A stretch of 64,000 nt of DNA from contig DASVVO010000024.1 of assembly GCA_036386515.1 (NCBI GenBank), positions 11,000 through 74,999 of the forward strand. The letters run 5' to 3'. Source of the stretch: JAIVJZ01 sp036386515 (GTDB lineage: Bacteria > Acidobacteriota > Blastocatellia > Pyrinomonadales > Pyrinomonadaceae). Below the pieces are notes generated by a model, which ran no database searches, was not told the DNA's origin, and saw only the letters and a program-made list of their open reading frames with translations. The position numbers were made by a program, and so were the translations under genes. Shown here piece by piece: positions 33,875 through 42,335 of the stretch (position 1 is the first letter of the stretch; each line of letters starts with the position of its first letter).

Positions 33875-34960
33875 TTATTCCACCCAATCGGCGATGAAGA
33901 TGTTGGTGTCGCCGCGCGCTTTGGCGTTGCGGTTCGAGGCGAAGACGAGACGCTTGCCGTCGGGCGTGAACATCGGGAAGCCGTCGAAAGTCTCTTCGTA
34001 AGTGATGCGCTCGAAGTCAGTCCCGTCCACATTGATGGCGTAGAGGTCGAAGTTGCGCCGCCTGGGGTCGTTGACGTTCGAGGCGAAGATGATGCGCCGG
34101 GCGTCCGGGAAGAAGTAGGGCGCGAAACTGGCCGCGCCGAGTTTCGTCACCTGCCGCTTGTTCGTGCCGTCGGCGTTCATCACCCAGACCTCGAAGACGG
34201 TCGGCTCGATCAGGTGCTCGGCGAGTTTCTGCCGGTAGCGCGCGATCTGTTCGGGCGTGCGCGGGTGATAGGAGCGATAGACGACCTGCTTGCCGTCGGC
34301 GGAGAAGAACGCGCCGCCGTCGTAGCCGAGTTCGGTGGTCAAACGCCGCACGTTGCGCCCGTTCGTGTCCATCGTGTAGAGGTCGAGGTCGCCGTCGCGC
34401 ATCGAGGTGAAGATGATGCGCTTGCCGTCGGGCGAGATGGTCGCTTCGGCGTCGTAACCGGGGGTCGTCGTCAGCGGGCGCACGTTCGAGCCGTCGGCGT
34501 CGGCGGTGAAAATGTCATACGAAGGGTAGATCGCCCAGACGTAGCCCTTCGAGAAGTCGGGGTTGGGCGGGCAATCGGGCGAGCCGAGATGAGTGGAGGC
34601 GTAGAGTATGCGGCGCGGGTTTTTCGGGAAGAGGTAAGAGCAGGTGGTGCGCCCCTTGCCCGTCGAGACCATCCGCACGTCGGAGCCGTCGGCGCGCATC
34701 GTGTAAATCTGGTCGCACCCGCGCCCGTCGCGTTTCGACTGGAAGATGAGTTGTTTGCCGTCGCCGCTGAAATACGCCTCGGCGTTCTCGCCGCCGAACG
34801 TCAACTGGCGCACGTTGCGCAGACGCTTTTCGGCGGCGAGCGTTACCTTATCATCCGTCTGCGTCGTCGCGCTCAGTTTCGTCGTCTGGGTAGCCGATGG
34901 CGATGCGACGAGCAGCGCACAGGTAACGGCCACCATCAAGCGAGGGAATAGTTTCTTCAT
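33875..34960 (-). CDS. Secreted TolB-like WD40/PD40 beta-propeller
   Basis: A 361-residue protein with a signal peptide (KLFPRLMVAVTCALLVASPS) and six or so PD40 blades marked by FSGDGKQLIFQSKRDG, ISPDGKRIIFTSMRDGD, FFPDARRIIFASN and FTPDGKRLVFASNRN. These TolB-type propellers act as periplasmic interaction platforms, and the family is expanded in Acidobacteria. It starts 10 bases after the serC stop, so the two are probably co-transcribed. Partner unknown. Confidence 0.85.
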   Translation of the reverse strand: MKKLFPRLMVAVTCALLVASPSATQTTKLSATTQTDDKVTLAAEKRLRNVRQLTFGGENAEAYFSGDGKQLIFQSKRDGRGCDQIYTMRADGSDVRMVSTGKGRTTCSYLFPKNPRRILYASTHLGSPDCPPNPDFSKGYVWAIYPSYDIFTADADGSNVRPLTTTPGYDAEATISPDGKRIIFTSMRDGDLDLYTMDTNGRNVRRLTTELGYDGGAFFSADGKQVVYRSYHPRTPEQIARYRQKLAEHLIEPTVFEVWVMNADGTNKRQVTKLGAASFAPYFFPDARRIIFASNVNDPRRRNFDLYAINVDGTDFERITYEETFDGFPMFTPDGKRLVFASNRNAKARGDTNIFIADWVE

Positions 34961-34970
34961 ACTTGTAAAC

Positions 34971-36056
34971 TCAACCGTTCTTGCGCTCGAACTCCTTCAT
35001 AAATTCGACCAGCGTTTCGACGCCCTCGCGCGGGAAGGCGTTGTAGATGGAGGCGCGCAGGCCGCCGACGGAGCGGTGGCCTTTGAGTCCGTCGAGTTGG
35101 GCGGCGGTCGCTTCGCGGACGAACTGCTTCTCCAAATCTTCCGTGGGCAGGCGGAACGTCACGTTCATCAGCGAGCGCGATTCGGGCGCGGCGTGGCCGC
35201 GATAGAAGTCGCCCGCGTCGATGGCGTCGTAGAGCAGTTTGGCCTTCGCTTCGTTTTCGCGCTGCATCCCACTGAGGCCGCCTTTGCCTTTGAGCCACTT
35301 GCAGACGAGGTTGAGGATGTAGATGCCCCACGTGTTCGGCGTGTTGTAGAGCGAATCGTTTTCGACGTGGGTGCGGTAGTCGAGCATCGTGTGGAGGCCG
35401 CCGGGCGCGCGCGCGAGCAGGTCGTCGCGGATGATGACGACGGTCAGACCAGATGGCCCCATGTTCTTCTGCGCGCCCGCGTAGATGAGCGCGTACCGCT
35501 CCACCGGCTCGACGCGCGAGAGGATGTTCGACGAGGCATCCGAGATGAGCGGCACGTCGCCCACTTCGGGCAAGTCTTTCCACTCGACGCCCTCAATCGT
35601 TTCGTTCGAGGTGAGATGGACGTAGGCCGCGTGCGGGGTGAGTTTCAGTTCGTGTTGTTCGGGCGTGCGCGAGTAGCGGCTGTCGGCGGTGTCGGCGGCG
35701 ACGTTGATCGTGCCGGCGCGCTTCGCCTCTTTCAAGGCTTTCTTGCCCCAACTGCCGGTGATGAGATAGTCGGCCGTCGCGCCTTCGGGCAGCAGGTTCA
35801 ACGGGATCATCGAGAACTGCAAGCTCGCGCCCCCTTGCAGAAAGAGCACCTTGTAGTTGGCGGGGATGCCCATCAACTCGCGCAAGCCCTGCTCGGCGCC
35901 GCCGATGATCTCGTCGAAAGTTTTCGAGCGATGGCTGATCTCCATCACGGACATGCCGACGCCGGGGAGCGCGAACATGTCGCGCTGCGCTTCTTCGAGC
36001 ACGGGCAGGGGCAGCACCGCCGGCCCCGCGCTAAAATTGTAGATTCTCTCTGTCAT
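34971..36056 (-). CDS. serC: Phosphoserine aminotransferase
   Basis: A 361-residue PLP enzyme converting 3-phosphohydroxypyruvate and glutamate to phosphoserine in serine synthesis. The N-terminus IYNFSAGPAVLPLPVLEEAQ and FLQGGASLQFSMIPLNLL are class-V SerC signatures. The PLP lysine is in YAGAQKNMGPSGLTVVI, and the C-terminus has GLRASIYNAFPREGVE. serA lies 1.6 kb upstream on the same strand, separated by an SDR and a PIN-domain pair. Confidence 0.96.
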   Translation of the reverse strand: MTERIYNFSAGPAVLPLPVLEEAQRDMFALPGVGMSVMEISHRSKTFDEIIGGAEQGLRELMGIPANYKVLFLQGGASLQFSMIPLNLLPEGATADYLITGSWGKKALKEAKRAGTINVAADTADSRYSRTPEQHELKLTPHAAYVHLTSNETIEGVEWKDLPEVGDVPLISDASSNILSRVEPVERYALIYAGAQKNMGPSGLTVVIIRDDLLARAPGGLHTMLDYRTHVENDSLYNTPNTWGIYILNLVCKWLKGKGGLSGMQRENEAKAKLLYDAIDAGDFYRGHAAPESRSLMNVTFRLPTEDLEKQFVREATAAQLDGLKGHRSVGGLRASIYNAFPREGVETLVEFMKEFERKNG

Positions 36057-36077
36057 GTTTCTCTTCCTGAAGTGAAG

Positions 36078-36863
36078 TTAGTCGGTCTTGATTTTCAAAC
36101 CCGAACGCATCCCCGCGCCCGCGATGCGCGTCACGAGGGAGCGCGGCACGAGGCGTTCGGCCTGCGTCTGCACGTAGTTGATCCAGCCGGAGATGATATG
36201 GCCTTTGCCCCGTTCGAGTCCACGCAGAGCGGTCGCAACCACGTCTTCCGCCGTCTCGGCGACGCGGAAGGGCGGCTTCCTGACGCCCGCCGCGTTGAAA
36301 AAATTGGTCTCCGTCGCGCCGGGACAGAGCGCCATCACGCGGATGTTGTAAGCGCGGTTTTCGTCCCACAGGGCTTCGCTGAAGGAGAGCACGAAGGCTT
36401 TGGACGCCGCGTAGGTCGCCATGTAGGGCACGGGCTGAAAGGCGGCGGTCGAGGCGACGTTGATGATGTAGCCGCGCCGTCTTTTGCGCATCGGCGCGAG
36501 GTAGAGGTAAGTGAGTTCGACGAGCGATTTCACGTTCAGGTCGATCATGTTCAACTCGCGCGCCAGGTCGAGCGAGAGCAAATCGCCCATCGAACCGAAG
36601 CCCGCGTTGTTGATGAGCGTGTCAACTTCCAAACCGCGCCGCGCCGTCTCCTCGAACAGCCGCCGCGCCGCGCCCGCCGCCGACAAATCCAGCGCGATGG
36701 TCTGACAATTGACGCTATGCGCCCGGCCGAGTTCGTTGCACAGTGCGCTCAACTTCTCTTCCGAACGCGCCACCAGCACGACGTTCTCGCCCCGCGCCGC
36801 TACCTTGCGCGCGAACACCTCGCCAATCCCGCTCGACGCGCCCGTGATGAGAGTTGTTTTCAT
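36078..36863 (-). CDS. Short-chain dehydrogenase/reductase
   Basis: A 261-residue NAD(P)-dependent SDR. The ATG at 36863 (AAGGGG just upstream) gives the correct N-terminus MKTTLITGASSGIGEVFARK; a longer TTG frame does not look natural. TGASSGIG, NNAG and the catalytic YAASK are present with Ser before them. Sequence resembles DltE/YqjQ-type SDRs; the substrate is unknown. It lies 21 bases before serC. Confidence 0.9.
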   Translation of the reverse strand: MKTTLITGASSGIGEVFARKVAARGENVVLVARSEEKLSALCNELGRAHSVNCQTIALDLSAAGAARRLFEETARRGLEVDTLINNAGFGSMGDLLSLDLARELNMIDLNVKSLVELTYLYLAPMRKRRRGYIINVASTAAFQPVPYMATYAASKAFVLSFSEALWDENRAYNIRVMALCPGATETNFFNAAGVRKPPFRVAETAEDVVATALRGLERGKGHIISGWINYVQTQAERLVPRSLVTRIAGAGMRSGLKIKTD

Positions 36864-36889
36864 CGCCCCTTCGATGCAATCCAGCGTAC

Positions 36890-37387
36890 TTAACTCCAAT
36901 TCAACGTCCGAACGTGGTTGAAGTTGATTACATCTATTCCTTGTTTGTCTAAATGCCCGGCCAATGGGAAGTCGTCAGTCAGAACAAGATGCCGACCGGG
37001 CGGCAAATTTAAAATTCCGGTGTCAGTTAGTCCCAGCTTAATAAAATGCGGGGTCGAAGATACTTTAGAGCTTTCTATGTATTGCTCATCCAGGGCGGCA
37101 ATTTGCGCCGCGAATATCGGGTAGAAGGCGAGTTTTATATTATTCGGCAGTTGATTGGCGAGGCTGTTCACTTCCGTTAGGATGTTAGGGGTTGTGACAA
37201 CTTTGCCGAAGTATTCAAAAAATCTCAATAGAGTAAAGAAATCTTCTACCGCAAACGTCATTGTGCGTTTGAATTTAGGTACGAACTGAGGATCATACAG
37301 GCCGACGAAATACAAGAGCAGCAGATTCGTATCTATCAGCACTCCTTTGCTCTTGTATTTCCCTAACAGGTAATCAAGCTGCCGCAT
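36890..37387 (-). CDS. PIN-domain protein (putative toxin)
   Basis: A 165-residue PIN-fold protein. Acidic residues expected for the metal site are visible: D19 in GVLIDTNLLLLYF, E in TPNILTEVNSL, D in GLTDTGIL and DD in LVLTDDFPL. PIN domains are ribonucleases and commonly toxins. The start overlaps the 3' end of the 90-residue upstream gene by 14 bases, which implies coupled translation and fits a toxin-antitoxin-like pair. It is AT-richer than neighbouring genes. Confidence 0.75.
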   Translation of the reverse strand: MRQLDYLLGKYKSKGVLIDTNLLLLYFVGLYDPQFVPKFKRTMTFAVEDFFTLLRFFEYFGKVVTTPNILTEVNSLANQLPNNIKLAFYPIFAAQIAALDEQYIESSKVSSTPHFIKLGLTDTGILNLPPGRHLVLTDDFPLAGHLDKQGIDVINFNHVRTLNWS

Positions 37388-37646
37388 GTTGTAGTTCTCT
37401 AATTTTCATGGATAAGACTTCCCCGGTATCCGTATCAACTTTAAAAATTTTGTATCGCCTCCCGCCGCCACCAAAAAGTAGATGAGAGGAACTTGAAGGC
37501 GCGGGAAAACTTAGAGTTATGAGCCAATATTTTTCATCCTCGGACAACTCGACCTCTTCTAACATGACATCCGAGATCGTTTCATTGGAATAAAGTCCGA
37601 CAAGGAAATTAGAAGCCGATTGTGCTGCCTGTTTCACATCAATCAT
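37374..37646 (-). CDS. Small partner of the PIN protein (putative antitoxin)
   Basis: A 90-residue protein. The ATG at 37646 has GGAGG 8 bases upstream, better than a GTG nine bases earlier. Sequence: MIDVKQAAQSASNFLVGLYS…MLEEVELSEDEKYWLITLSF…RRYKIFKVDTDTGEVLSMKIREL. It is a compact alpha/beta fold resembling PepSY-like or DUF proteins found beside similar PIN genes. Order (small gene first, overlapping the PIN gene) is that of type II systems. No DNA-binding motif is evident. Confidence 0.65.
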   Translation of the reverse strand: MIDVKQAAQSASNFLVGLYSNETISDVMLEEVELSEDEKYWLITLSFPAPSSSSHLLFGGGGRRYKIFKVDTDTGEVLSMKIRELQHAAA

Positions 37647-37687
37647 CGTAGACACCTCCAGGTCACGGCAACTTTTAAGTCCCCATT

Positions 37688-38896
37688 CTAACTTCTTAGC
37701 TCCAGCAGATCGAGTTCGATGATGTCGGCGTTCTCGGCGCGCAGCCGGTCGAGGGTGGCGGCGTCGGGAGCGGCTTCGAGGTTGATGCGGGCGACGGCCG
37801 CTTCCGCGCCCTCGAAGATGATGTTCTCCATCTCCTGCACGTTGATGCGGGCGGCGCGGATGGCGTCGAGCACTTGCGCGAGGACGCCGGGGCGGTCGCG
37901 GTGGCGCACGACGAGCAGGTGCGTGGCGGGCGTGCGCGCCGCGAGGTTGACGACGTTGGGCACTTTACCCGTCTCCTTGAAGGCGCGGATGATACGCACG
38001 GTTTCGGCGGCGATGGCCTCCTGCGCCTGATCGGTGGATGCGCCGATGTGATGCGTGCCGTAGAGATGCGGCTCGCGCGCGATCTCGTCCGTAAACTCGC
38101 CCGAAGCAGACGCAGGCTCGGCGGCGAACACGTCCAGCCCGGCGCGGATGCCGCGCGTGCGCATCGCCATGAGAAGCGCGCCCTGATCCACCACCTCGCC
38201 GCGCGAGGTGTTGATGAAATACGCGCCCTCGCGCATGGCCGCGAAGAAGTCCGCGCCGATGAGGCCGCGCGTATCCGGCTTCAACGCCAGGTGGACGCTC
38301 ACGATGTCGGCGGCGCGCGCCACGTCGGCCAAACTCTCCTTGCGTTCTACCCCAAGTTCCTCCGCGCGCTCCACGGTCAGGCTCCGGCTCCAGGCCACGC
38401 ACGGCATCCCGAAGCCTCGCGCGCGCCGGATCACTTCCTGCCCGATCTGCCCCGTGCCGACGAGGCCGAGCGTGCGCCCGTAGAGGCCGCGCGCGCGCGA
38501 AAACTCTTTCTTGTTCCACTGCCCTTGCCGGAGCGCGGCGACGTTGTCGGCGATGCGGCGGTCAAGCGCGAGGATGAGCGCGAAGGCCAACTCCGCGACG
38601 GCGATGGAATTTTTGCCGGGGCAGTTCGAGACGTAGATGCCGCGACGCGAAGCCGCCGCCACGTCGATGGTGTTGTAGCCCGCGCCCGCGCGCACGACCA
38701 ACTTCAACGCGCCCGCTTCCAGCATCGCTTCCGACACCTTCGTCGAACGCACCACGAGCGCATCGGGCGCGTAAGCCTTGATGGCTTCGACCAGACTCTC
38801 GTCTTTCACGTCCGGCTGGTAAGAATAGTCGCAGCCGGCGGCCTCCAGCCCGTCGCGGCCGGACTGTTCGAATTTATCGGCGATTAGCACACGCAT
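37688..38896 (-). CDS. serA: D-3-phosphoglycerate dehydrogenase with ACT domain
   Basis: A 402-residue enzyme for the first step of serine synthesis. NAD-binding GLVGTGQIGQEVIRRARGFGM (~147-167), catalytic Arg in INTSRGEVVDQGALL, Glu and His (YGTHHIGAST) are in the expected order, and the C-terminal ACT domain (~320-400, HLLVVRHRDRPGVLAQVLDA) should sense serine. A DUF1015 gene lies 97 bases upstream across a heptamer array. Confidence 0.93.
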   Translation of the reverse strand: MRVLIADKFEQSGRDGLEAAGCDYSYQPDVKDESLVEAIKAYAPDALVVRSTKVSEAMLEAGALKLVVRAGAGYNTIDVAAASRRGIYVSNCPGKNSIAVAELAFALILALDRRIADNVAALRQGQWNKKEFSRARGLYGRTLGLVGTGQIGQEVIRRARGFGMPCVAWSRSLTVERAEELGVERKESLADVARAADIVSVHLALKPDTRGLIGADFFAAMREGAYFINTSRGEVVDQGALLMAMRTRGIRAGLDVFAAEPASASGEFTDEIAREPHLYGTHHIGASTDQAQEAIAAETVRIIRAFKETGKVPNVVNLAARTPATHLLVVRHRDRPGVLAQVLDAIRAARINVQEMENIIFEGAEAAVARINLEAAPDAATLDRLRAENADIIELDLLELRS

Positions 38897-38901
38897 AGAA
38901 T

Positions 38902-38993
38902 CAGAATGCAGGAGTCAGAATGCAGGAGTCAGAATGAAACCGCGTGAAGTTTGTCGTCCATTCTGAATTCTGCATTCTGCTTTCTGTCTCCTT
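38902..38993. repeat. Heptamer hairpin array, units CAGAATG/CAGGAGT
   Basis: The left arm 38902-38936 alternates cagaatg, caggagt, cagaatg, caggagt, cagaatg. The right arm 38959-38993 reads cattctg, aattctg, cattctg, ctttctg, tctcctt. It fills the gap between DUF1015 and serA and ends at the DUF1015 stop. Confidence 0.9.
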
Positions 38994-40220
38994 TCAAATT
39001 TTGTGAATCAACAACCCGTCGCGCAGTTTCGGCTCGAACCAGGTGGACTTGGGCGGCATGATGCCGTTGGCGTCGGAGACGGCGAGCAGGTCTTCGATGG
39101 TCGTCGGCGAGAGCGAGAAGGCGACGGCCGCGCGTCCCTCGTTGATGAGACGTTCGAGTTCGGAGGTGCCGCGAATGCCGCCGACGAAATCAATGCGCTT
39201 ATCCGTGCGTACGTCCTTGATGCCGAGAATGGGGTCGAGCAGTTGGTCTTGCAGGACGCTCACGTCGAGCGTGGCGGTCGGGTCGTCCGCCTCGGCGGGC
39301 GCGGCGTCGAGCGGCGTCAGGTTATACCAGCGTTGCCGCAGGTACATGCCGAATTGGCCGCGCGCGGGCACGGCGGCCGAGCCTTCCGCGACGCTAAACT
39401 TCGTCTCGACCGCCGCGAGAAACTGTTCGGCCGACATGCCGTGCAGGTCTTTCACGACGCGGTTGTAAGGGAGTATCTGCATCTGGTCGGACGGGAAGAT
39501 GACGGTGAGAAAACGGTTGTACTCCTCTTCGCCCGTGTGTTGCGGATTCCGTTCGCGCAGCGCGGCGCGGGCGCGGCTCGCGCTGGCCGCGCGATGATGC
39601 CCGTCGGCGATGTAGAGCAGAGGCACCTCGCCGAAGGCGCGCACGAACGCATCGGGCGAGGGCGCGCGCCAGAGCGTGTGGCGGATGCCGTCCGGCGCGG
39701 TGAAATCGTAAAGCGGCTCATCTGAGACGACGGCCGCGGCGAGCGCGTCGATGCGCCGGTCGGCGCGATAGGTGAGGAAGACGACGCCGGTCTGCGCGCG
39801 CAGTTCGAGCATGTGGCGCGTGCGGTCGTCTTCCTTGTCGGGGCGCGTGCGCTCGTGCTTGCGGATCAGGTCGCGGTCGTACTCGTCAACCGCGCAGCAG
39901 GCGGCGACGCCGATCTGCTCGTGTTCGCCCATCACGAGACGATAGAGATAGAGGCTCGGCTCGGCTTCGGTCTCCAGCGGGCACGACTCGACGAGCCGCT
40001 GAAAATTCTCCGCCGCGCGCGCATAAACTTCCTCGCTGTAAATGTTCGTGCCGTCGGGCAGATCGATTTCGGGGCGCGTCACACGCAAGAGACTGAGAGG
40101 GTTTTCGGCGGCGAGCGCGCGCGCCTCCTCTGTGTTGACCACGTCATACGGCACGCTCGCCACCTGCTCGACTCGCTCGACCGGCGGGCGCAAAGCGCGG
40201 AAAGGATAAATGGCAGCCAC
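38994..40220 (-). CDS. DUF1015 family protein
   Basis: A 408-residue cytoplasmic protein with the DUF1015 pattern: IYPFRALRP…VASVPYDVVN at the N-terminus, RKHERTRPDKEDDRTRHML in the middle, and LYIADGHHRAASA (~205-217), a ParB/SerK-like nucleotide site. DUF1015 genes commonly neighbour serA and serC, as here. The archaeal free-serine kinase SerK belongs to a related ParB-like fold, so a role linked to serine phosphorylation is plausible but unproven. Confidence 0.88.
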   Translation of the reverse strand: MAAIYPFRALRPPVERVEQVASVPYDVVNTEEARALAAENPLSLLRVTRPEIDLPDGTNIYSEEVYARAAENFQRLVESCPLETEAEPSLYLYRLVMGEHEQIGVAACCAVDEYDRDLIRKHERTRPDKEDDRTRHMLELRAQTGVVFLTYRADRRIDALAAAVVSDEPLYDFTAPDGIRHTLWRAPSPDAFVRAFGEVPLLYIADGHHRAASASRARAALRERNPQHTGEEEYNRFLTVIFPSDQMQILPYNRVVKDLHGMSAEQFLAAVETKFSVAEGSAAVPARGQFGMYLRQRWYNLTPLDAAPAEADDPTATLDVSVLQDQLLDPILGIKDVRTDKRIDFVGGIRGTSELERLINEGRAAVAFSLSPTTIEDLLAVSDANGIMPPKSTWFEPKLRDGLLIHKI

Positions 40221-40402
40221 GGGCGTTCGTTCTCCTCACAACCGAAGATGAAAATGCGGGATTTCTAACCCCTAAGACTATCCGCACCCGCACCCCTTTG
40301 CCAAGCCGCGAGCGCACCCCGCCGCGACGACGCGCGAAGATTGTTTTCCCCGCGATAGATTATTTCCAGAGGTGTATATTAACGGCAGGAGGAAACTGCA
40401 TT
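40221..40402. other. Divergent promoter region
   Basis: Upstream of DUF1015 (minus) and the 21-mer repeat block (plus). A strong SD (caggagg, 40385-40391) precedes the tiny frame at 40403, but no clear -35/-10 pair was found. Confidence 0.3.
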
Positions 40403-40456
40403 ATGCGCGCGGAGTATTTAACGAAGCCGGTTGAAATATCCGGGAGGCGGGTTTGA
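40403..40456 (+). CDS. Possible 17-residue peptide or truncated gene start
   Basis: An ATG with AGGAGG ~11 bases upstream opens MRAEYLTKPVEISGRRV, which stops at a TGA contributed by the first unit of the 21-mer repeat block. Either it is a leader peptide or a gene interrupted by the repeats. The strong SD is the main evidence. Confidence 0.3.
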   Translation: MRAEYLTKPVEISGRRV

Positions 40457-40631
40457 ATATCCGGGAGGTGAGTTTGAATGTTTAGGAAGCGTTCCCAACT
40501 TTCAAACTCGTGTTCCCAACTTTCAAACTCCCGCTCCCAAGTTTCAAACTCGCGTTCCCAACTTTCAAACTCCGTTCCTATCTTTTAAACTCGCGCTTCT
40601 TAAGTTTCATTTTCTTCTCCCGAGTTTCAGC
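40430..40631. repeat. 21-mer (3x7) repeat block with inverted arms
   Basis: Plus-sense units gttcccaactttcaaactc + 2 start at 40491, 40512, 40533, 40554, 40574 and 40595, so spacing is 21, 21, 21, 20, 21. Upstream, 40433-40490 holds diverged inverse units (gaatatccgggaggtgagttt). It resembles the heptamer arrays but with a tripled unit and more decay. Confidence 0.85.
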
Positions 40632-40745
40632 CGCGGGTTACGCACACCAGACGACAACGCCGAAGCGCGTCGGCTACAGTTTTGGCCTGCGGCTCAGCTT
40701 TTTTGAAGCCGGTTCACACCGACCGGAAGAGACACAGAGGTATCC

Positions 40746-42224
40746 ATGAAACGATTGTTTCTCACCACGAGTTTGTTATTCGCCGCGACGCTCGCCGCCG
40801 GTTACGCGCACGCGGTCGGCGAGGCGGCGACGACGCATGGCGACCACGCGAAGCAGACGCGACGCGCGGCGATGGCTCGCAGCGCGGCGACGCAAAACAC
40901 GGGCACGGCGACGCAAAACGCGGGCACGGCGGCGCAAAGGGCGGGCGCGCTGCCGCCCGTTGTGCGCGTCTCGGCCGAAGGGACGGACGCGGCCGAACCG
41001 AACATCGCGGCGGCGAAAGACGGGAGCGTCTTCGTCGTGTGGGTGGAGCACGGGGCGGACGGGGGAGCGGACGTGCGCCTCGCGCGCTTCGCGGCCGACG
41101 GGCGGCGTCCCGGCGCGACACCCGCGCGCGTTAATCCGAAAGCCGGGCAGGCTCTCTCGTGGCGCGGCGATGCGCCGACCGTCGCCGTCGCGCCCGACGG
41201 CGGGACGGTTTACGTCGGGTGGATGGGGCGCGACAAGACGGTGGCGGCCGCTTCTCCCGCCGATGCCGCCTCGCTGCAACTCTCCGCCTCGCGCGACGGC
41301 GGGCGCACCTTCACGCCGCCCGTCAAAGTCAACGATGCTCCCCGGCTCGCCGCGCACGGCATGCACTCGCTCACGGTCGCCGAAGACGGGCGCGTCCACA
41401 TCGCCTGGCTCGACGAGCGCGGCCACGTGCCGCCGCCCGCGCATGCGGACGCGAAAGGAAAAACTTCCGGCCACCACGAGGAGCCGAACCGCCAGGTCTA
41501 CACCGCCTACTCGGCCGACGGCGGGCGCACTTTTTCGCCGAACCGCCTCGTCGCGCGCGACGCCTGCCCGTGCTGCAAGACCTCGCTCGCGGCGGCGAAG
41601 GGCGGGCGCGTCTACGTCAGTTGGCGGCAGGTGCTCGCGGGCGACTTCAGGCACATCGCCGTCTCGGCTTCGGCCGACGGCGGGCAGACCTTCGCCGCGC
41701 CCGTCGTCGTCAGCGACGACCGCTGGATGCTGAACGGTTGTCCCGTGTCGGGCGCGTCGCTCGCGGTCGGCGACGACGGCGCGCTCGCGGTCGCGTGGTA
41801 CACGGCGGGCGCGGCGGGCGCGCCGGGCATCTACTGGTCGCAGTCGCGCGACGGCGGGCAGACCTTCGCCGCGCGTCGCGCCGTGGCGCAGGGGAAGGCG
41901 CAAGGCACGCCCACGCTGCTCGTCGAGGACGACGGCGCGTACGTCGTCTGGGAATCGAGAGAGGGCGGCACGGCGCGCCCGGCGAGCGCGCGGCTCGAAC
42001 GCAATAGCGGCGGCGATGGCGGGCGCGTGCCTGACGTGAAGCCTCTCGCCGAGGGCGGCGAACTTCCTTCCGCGACGACGATGGGAGACGGGCGGCTGTG
42101 CGTCGCCTACGTCTCGAAGCGCGGCGACCGGCGCGCGGTCAATCTCGTCCGCACGGGCAGAAGAGATGGCCGCGCTTCCACGGCCGGAGCACGGCGCAGT
42201 CAGCCCTCGCGCGCGGCGAACTGA
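40746..42224 (+). CDS. Secreted sialidase-like BNR-repeat protein
   Basis: A 492-residue protein with a signal peptide (KRLFLTTSLLFAATLAAGYAHA) and a six-bladed propeller marked by Asp-box motifs: SRDGGRTFTPP, SADGGRTFSPN, SADGGQTFAAP and SRDGGQTFAAR. Conserved cysteines occur in DACPCCKTSLA and LNGCPVSGAS. Without the catalytic Arg triad and Tyr/Glu being identifiable, sialidase activity is not claimed; many such proteins are non-enzymatic surface propellers. The N-terminal 40 residues contain a QNTGTATQNAGTAAQ repeat. Confidence 0.8.
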   Translation: MKRLFLTTSLLFAATLAAGYAHAVGEAATTHGDHAKQTRRAAMARSAATQNTGTATQNAGTAAQRAGALPPVVRVSAEGTDAAEPNIAAAKDGSVFVVWVEHGADGGADVRLARFAADGRRPGATPARVNPKAGQALSWRGDAPTVAVAPDGGTVYVGWMGRDKTVAAASPADAASLQLSASRDGGRTFTPPVKVNDAPRLAAHGMHSLTVAEDGRVHIAWLDERGHVPPPAHADAKGKTSGHHEEPNRQVYTAYSADGGRTFSPNRLVARDACPCCKTSLAAAKGGRVYVSWRQVLAGDFRHIAVSASADGGQTFAAPVVVSDDRWMLNGCPVSGASLAVGDDGALAVAWYTAGAAGAPGIYWSQSRDGGQTFAARRAVAQGKAQGTPTLLVEDDGAYVVWESREGGTARPASARLERNSGGDGGRVPDVKPLAEGGELPSATTMGDGRLCVAYVSKRGDRRAVNLVRTGRRDGRASTAGARRSQPSRAAN

Positions 42225-42279
42225 AGGCGCGGCCGACGCGATTTCGTCGCCCGCCGCGCCGGACGCTCTCAAGCGGGGC

Positions 42280-42311
42280 TTGACCTTGTAGTCGAGTACA
42301 GGGGTTACAAT
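42280..42311 (+). promoter_or_regulatory. MerR-family-type promoter/operator (20-bp spacer)
   Basis: TTGACC (42280-42285) and TACAAT (42306-42311) are 20 bp apart, the stretched spacing that MerR-family activators correct by twisting DNA. The spacer has a dyad (ACCTTGTA…TACAGGGGT) and a GAGTAC core like the mer and metal-responsive operators. It drives the Spy/CpxP-like gene at 42336. Confidence 0.7.
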
Positions 42312-42335
42312 GCCGCGTGAGGGAGGAGAGAGGTT

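Noticed and set aside
34746..36893. Plus-strand frame of 715 codons across serC and the SDR gene
   Set aside because: It crosses two well-identified minus-strand genes and has shadow-type composition.
40491..40620. 21-mer units as a CRISPR or transcription-factor array
   Set aside because: No unique spacers, unit drift is continuous, and spacing is an exact multiple of 7.
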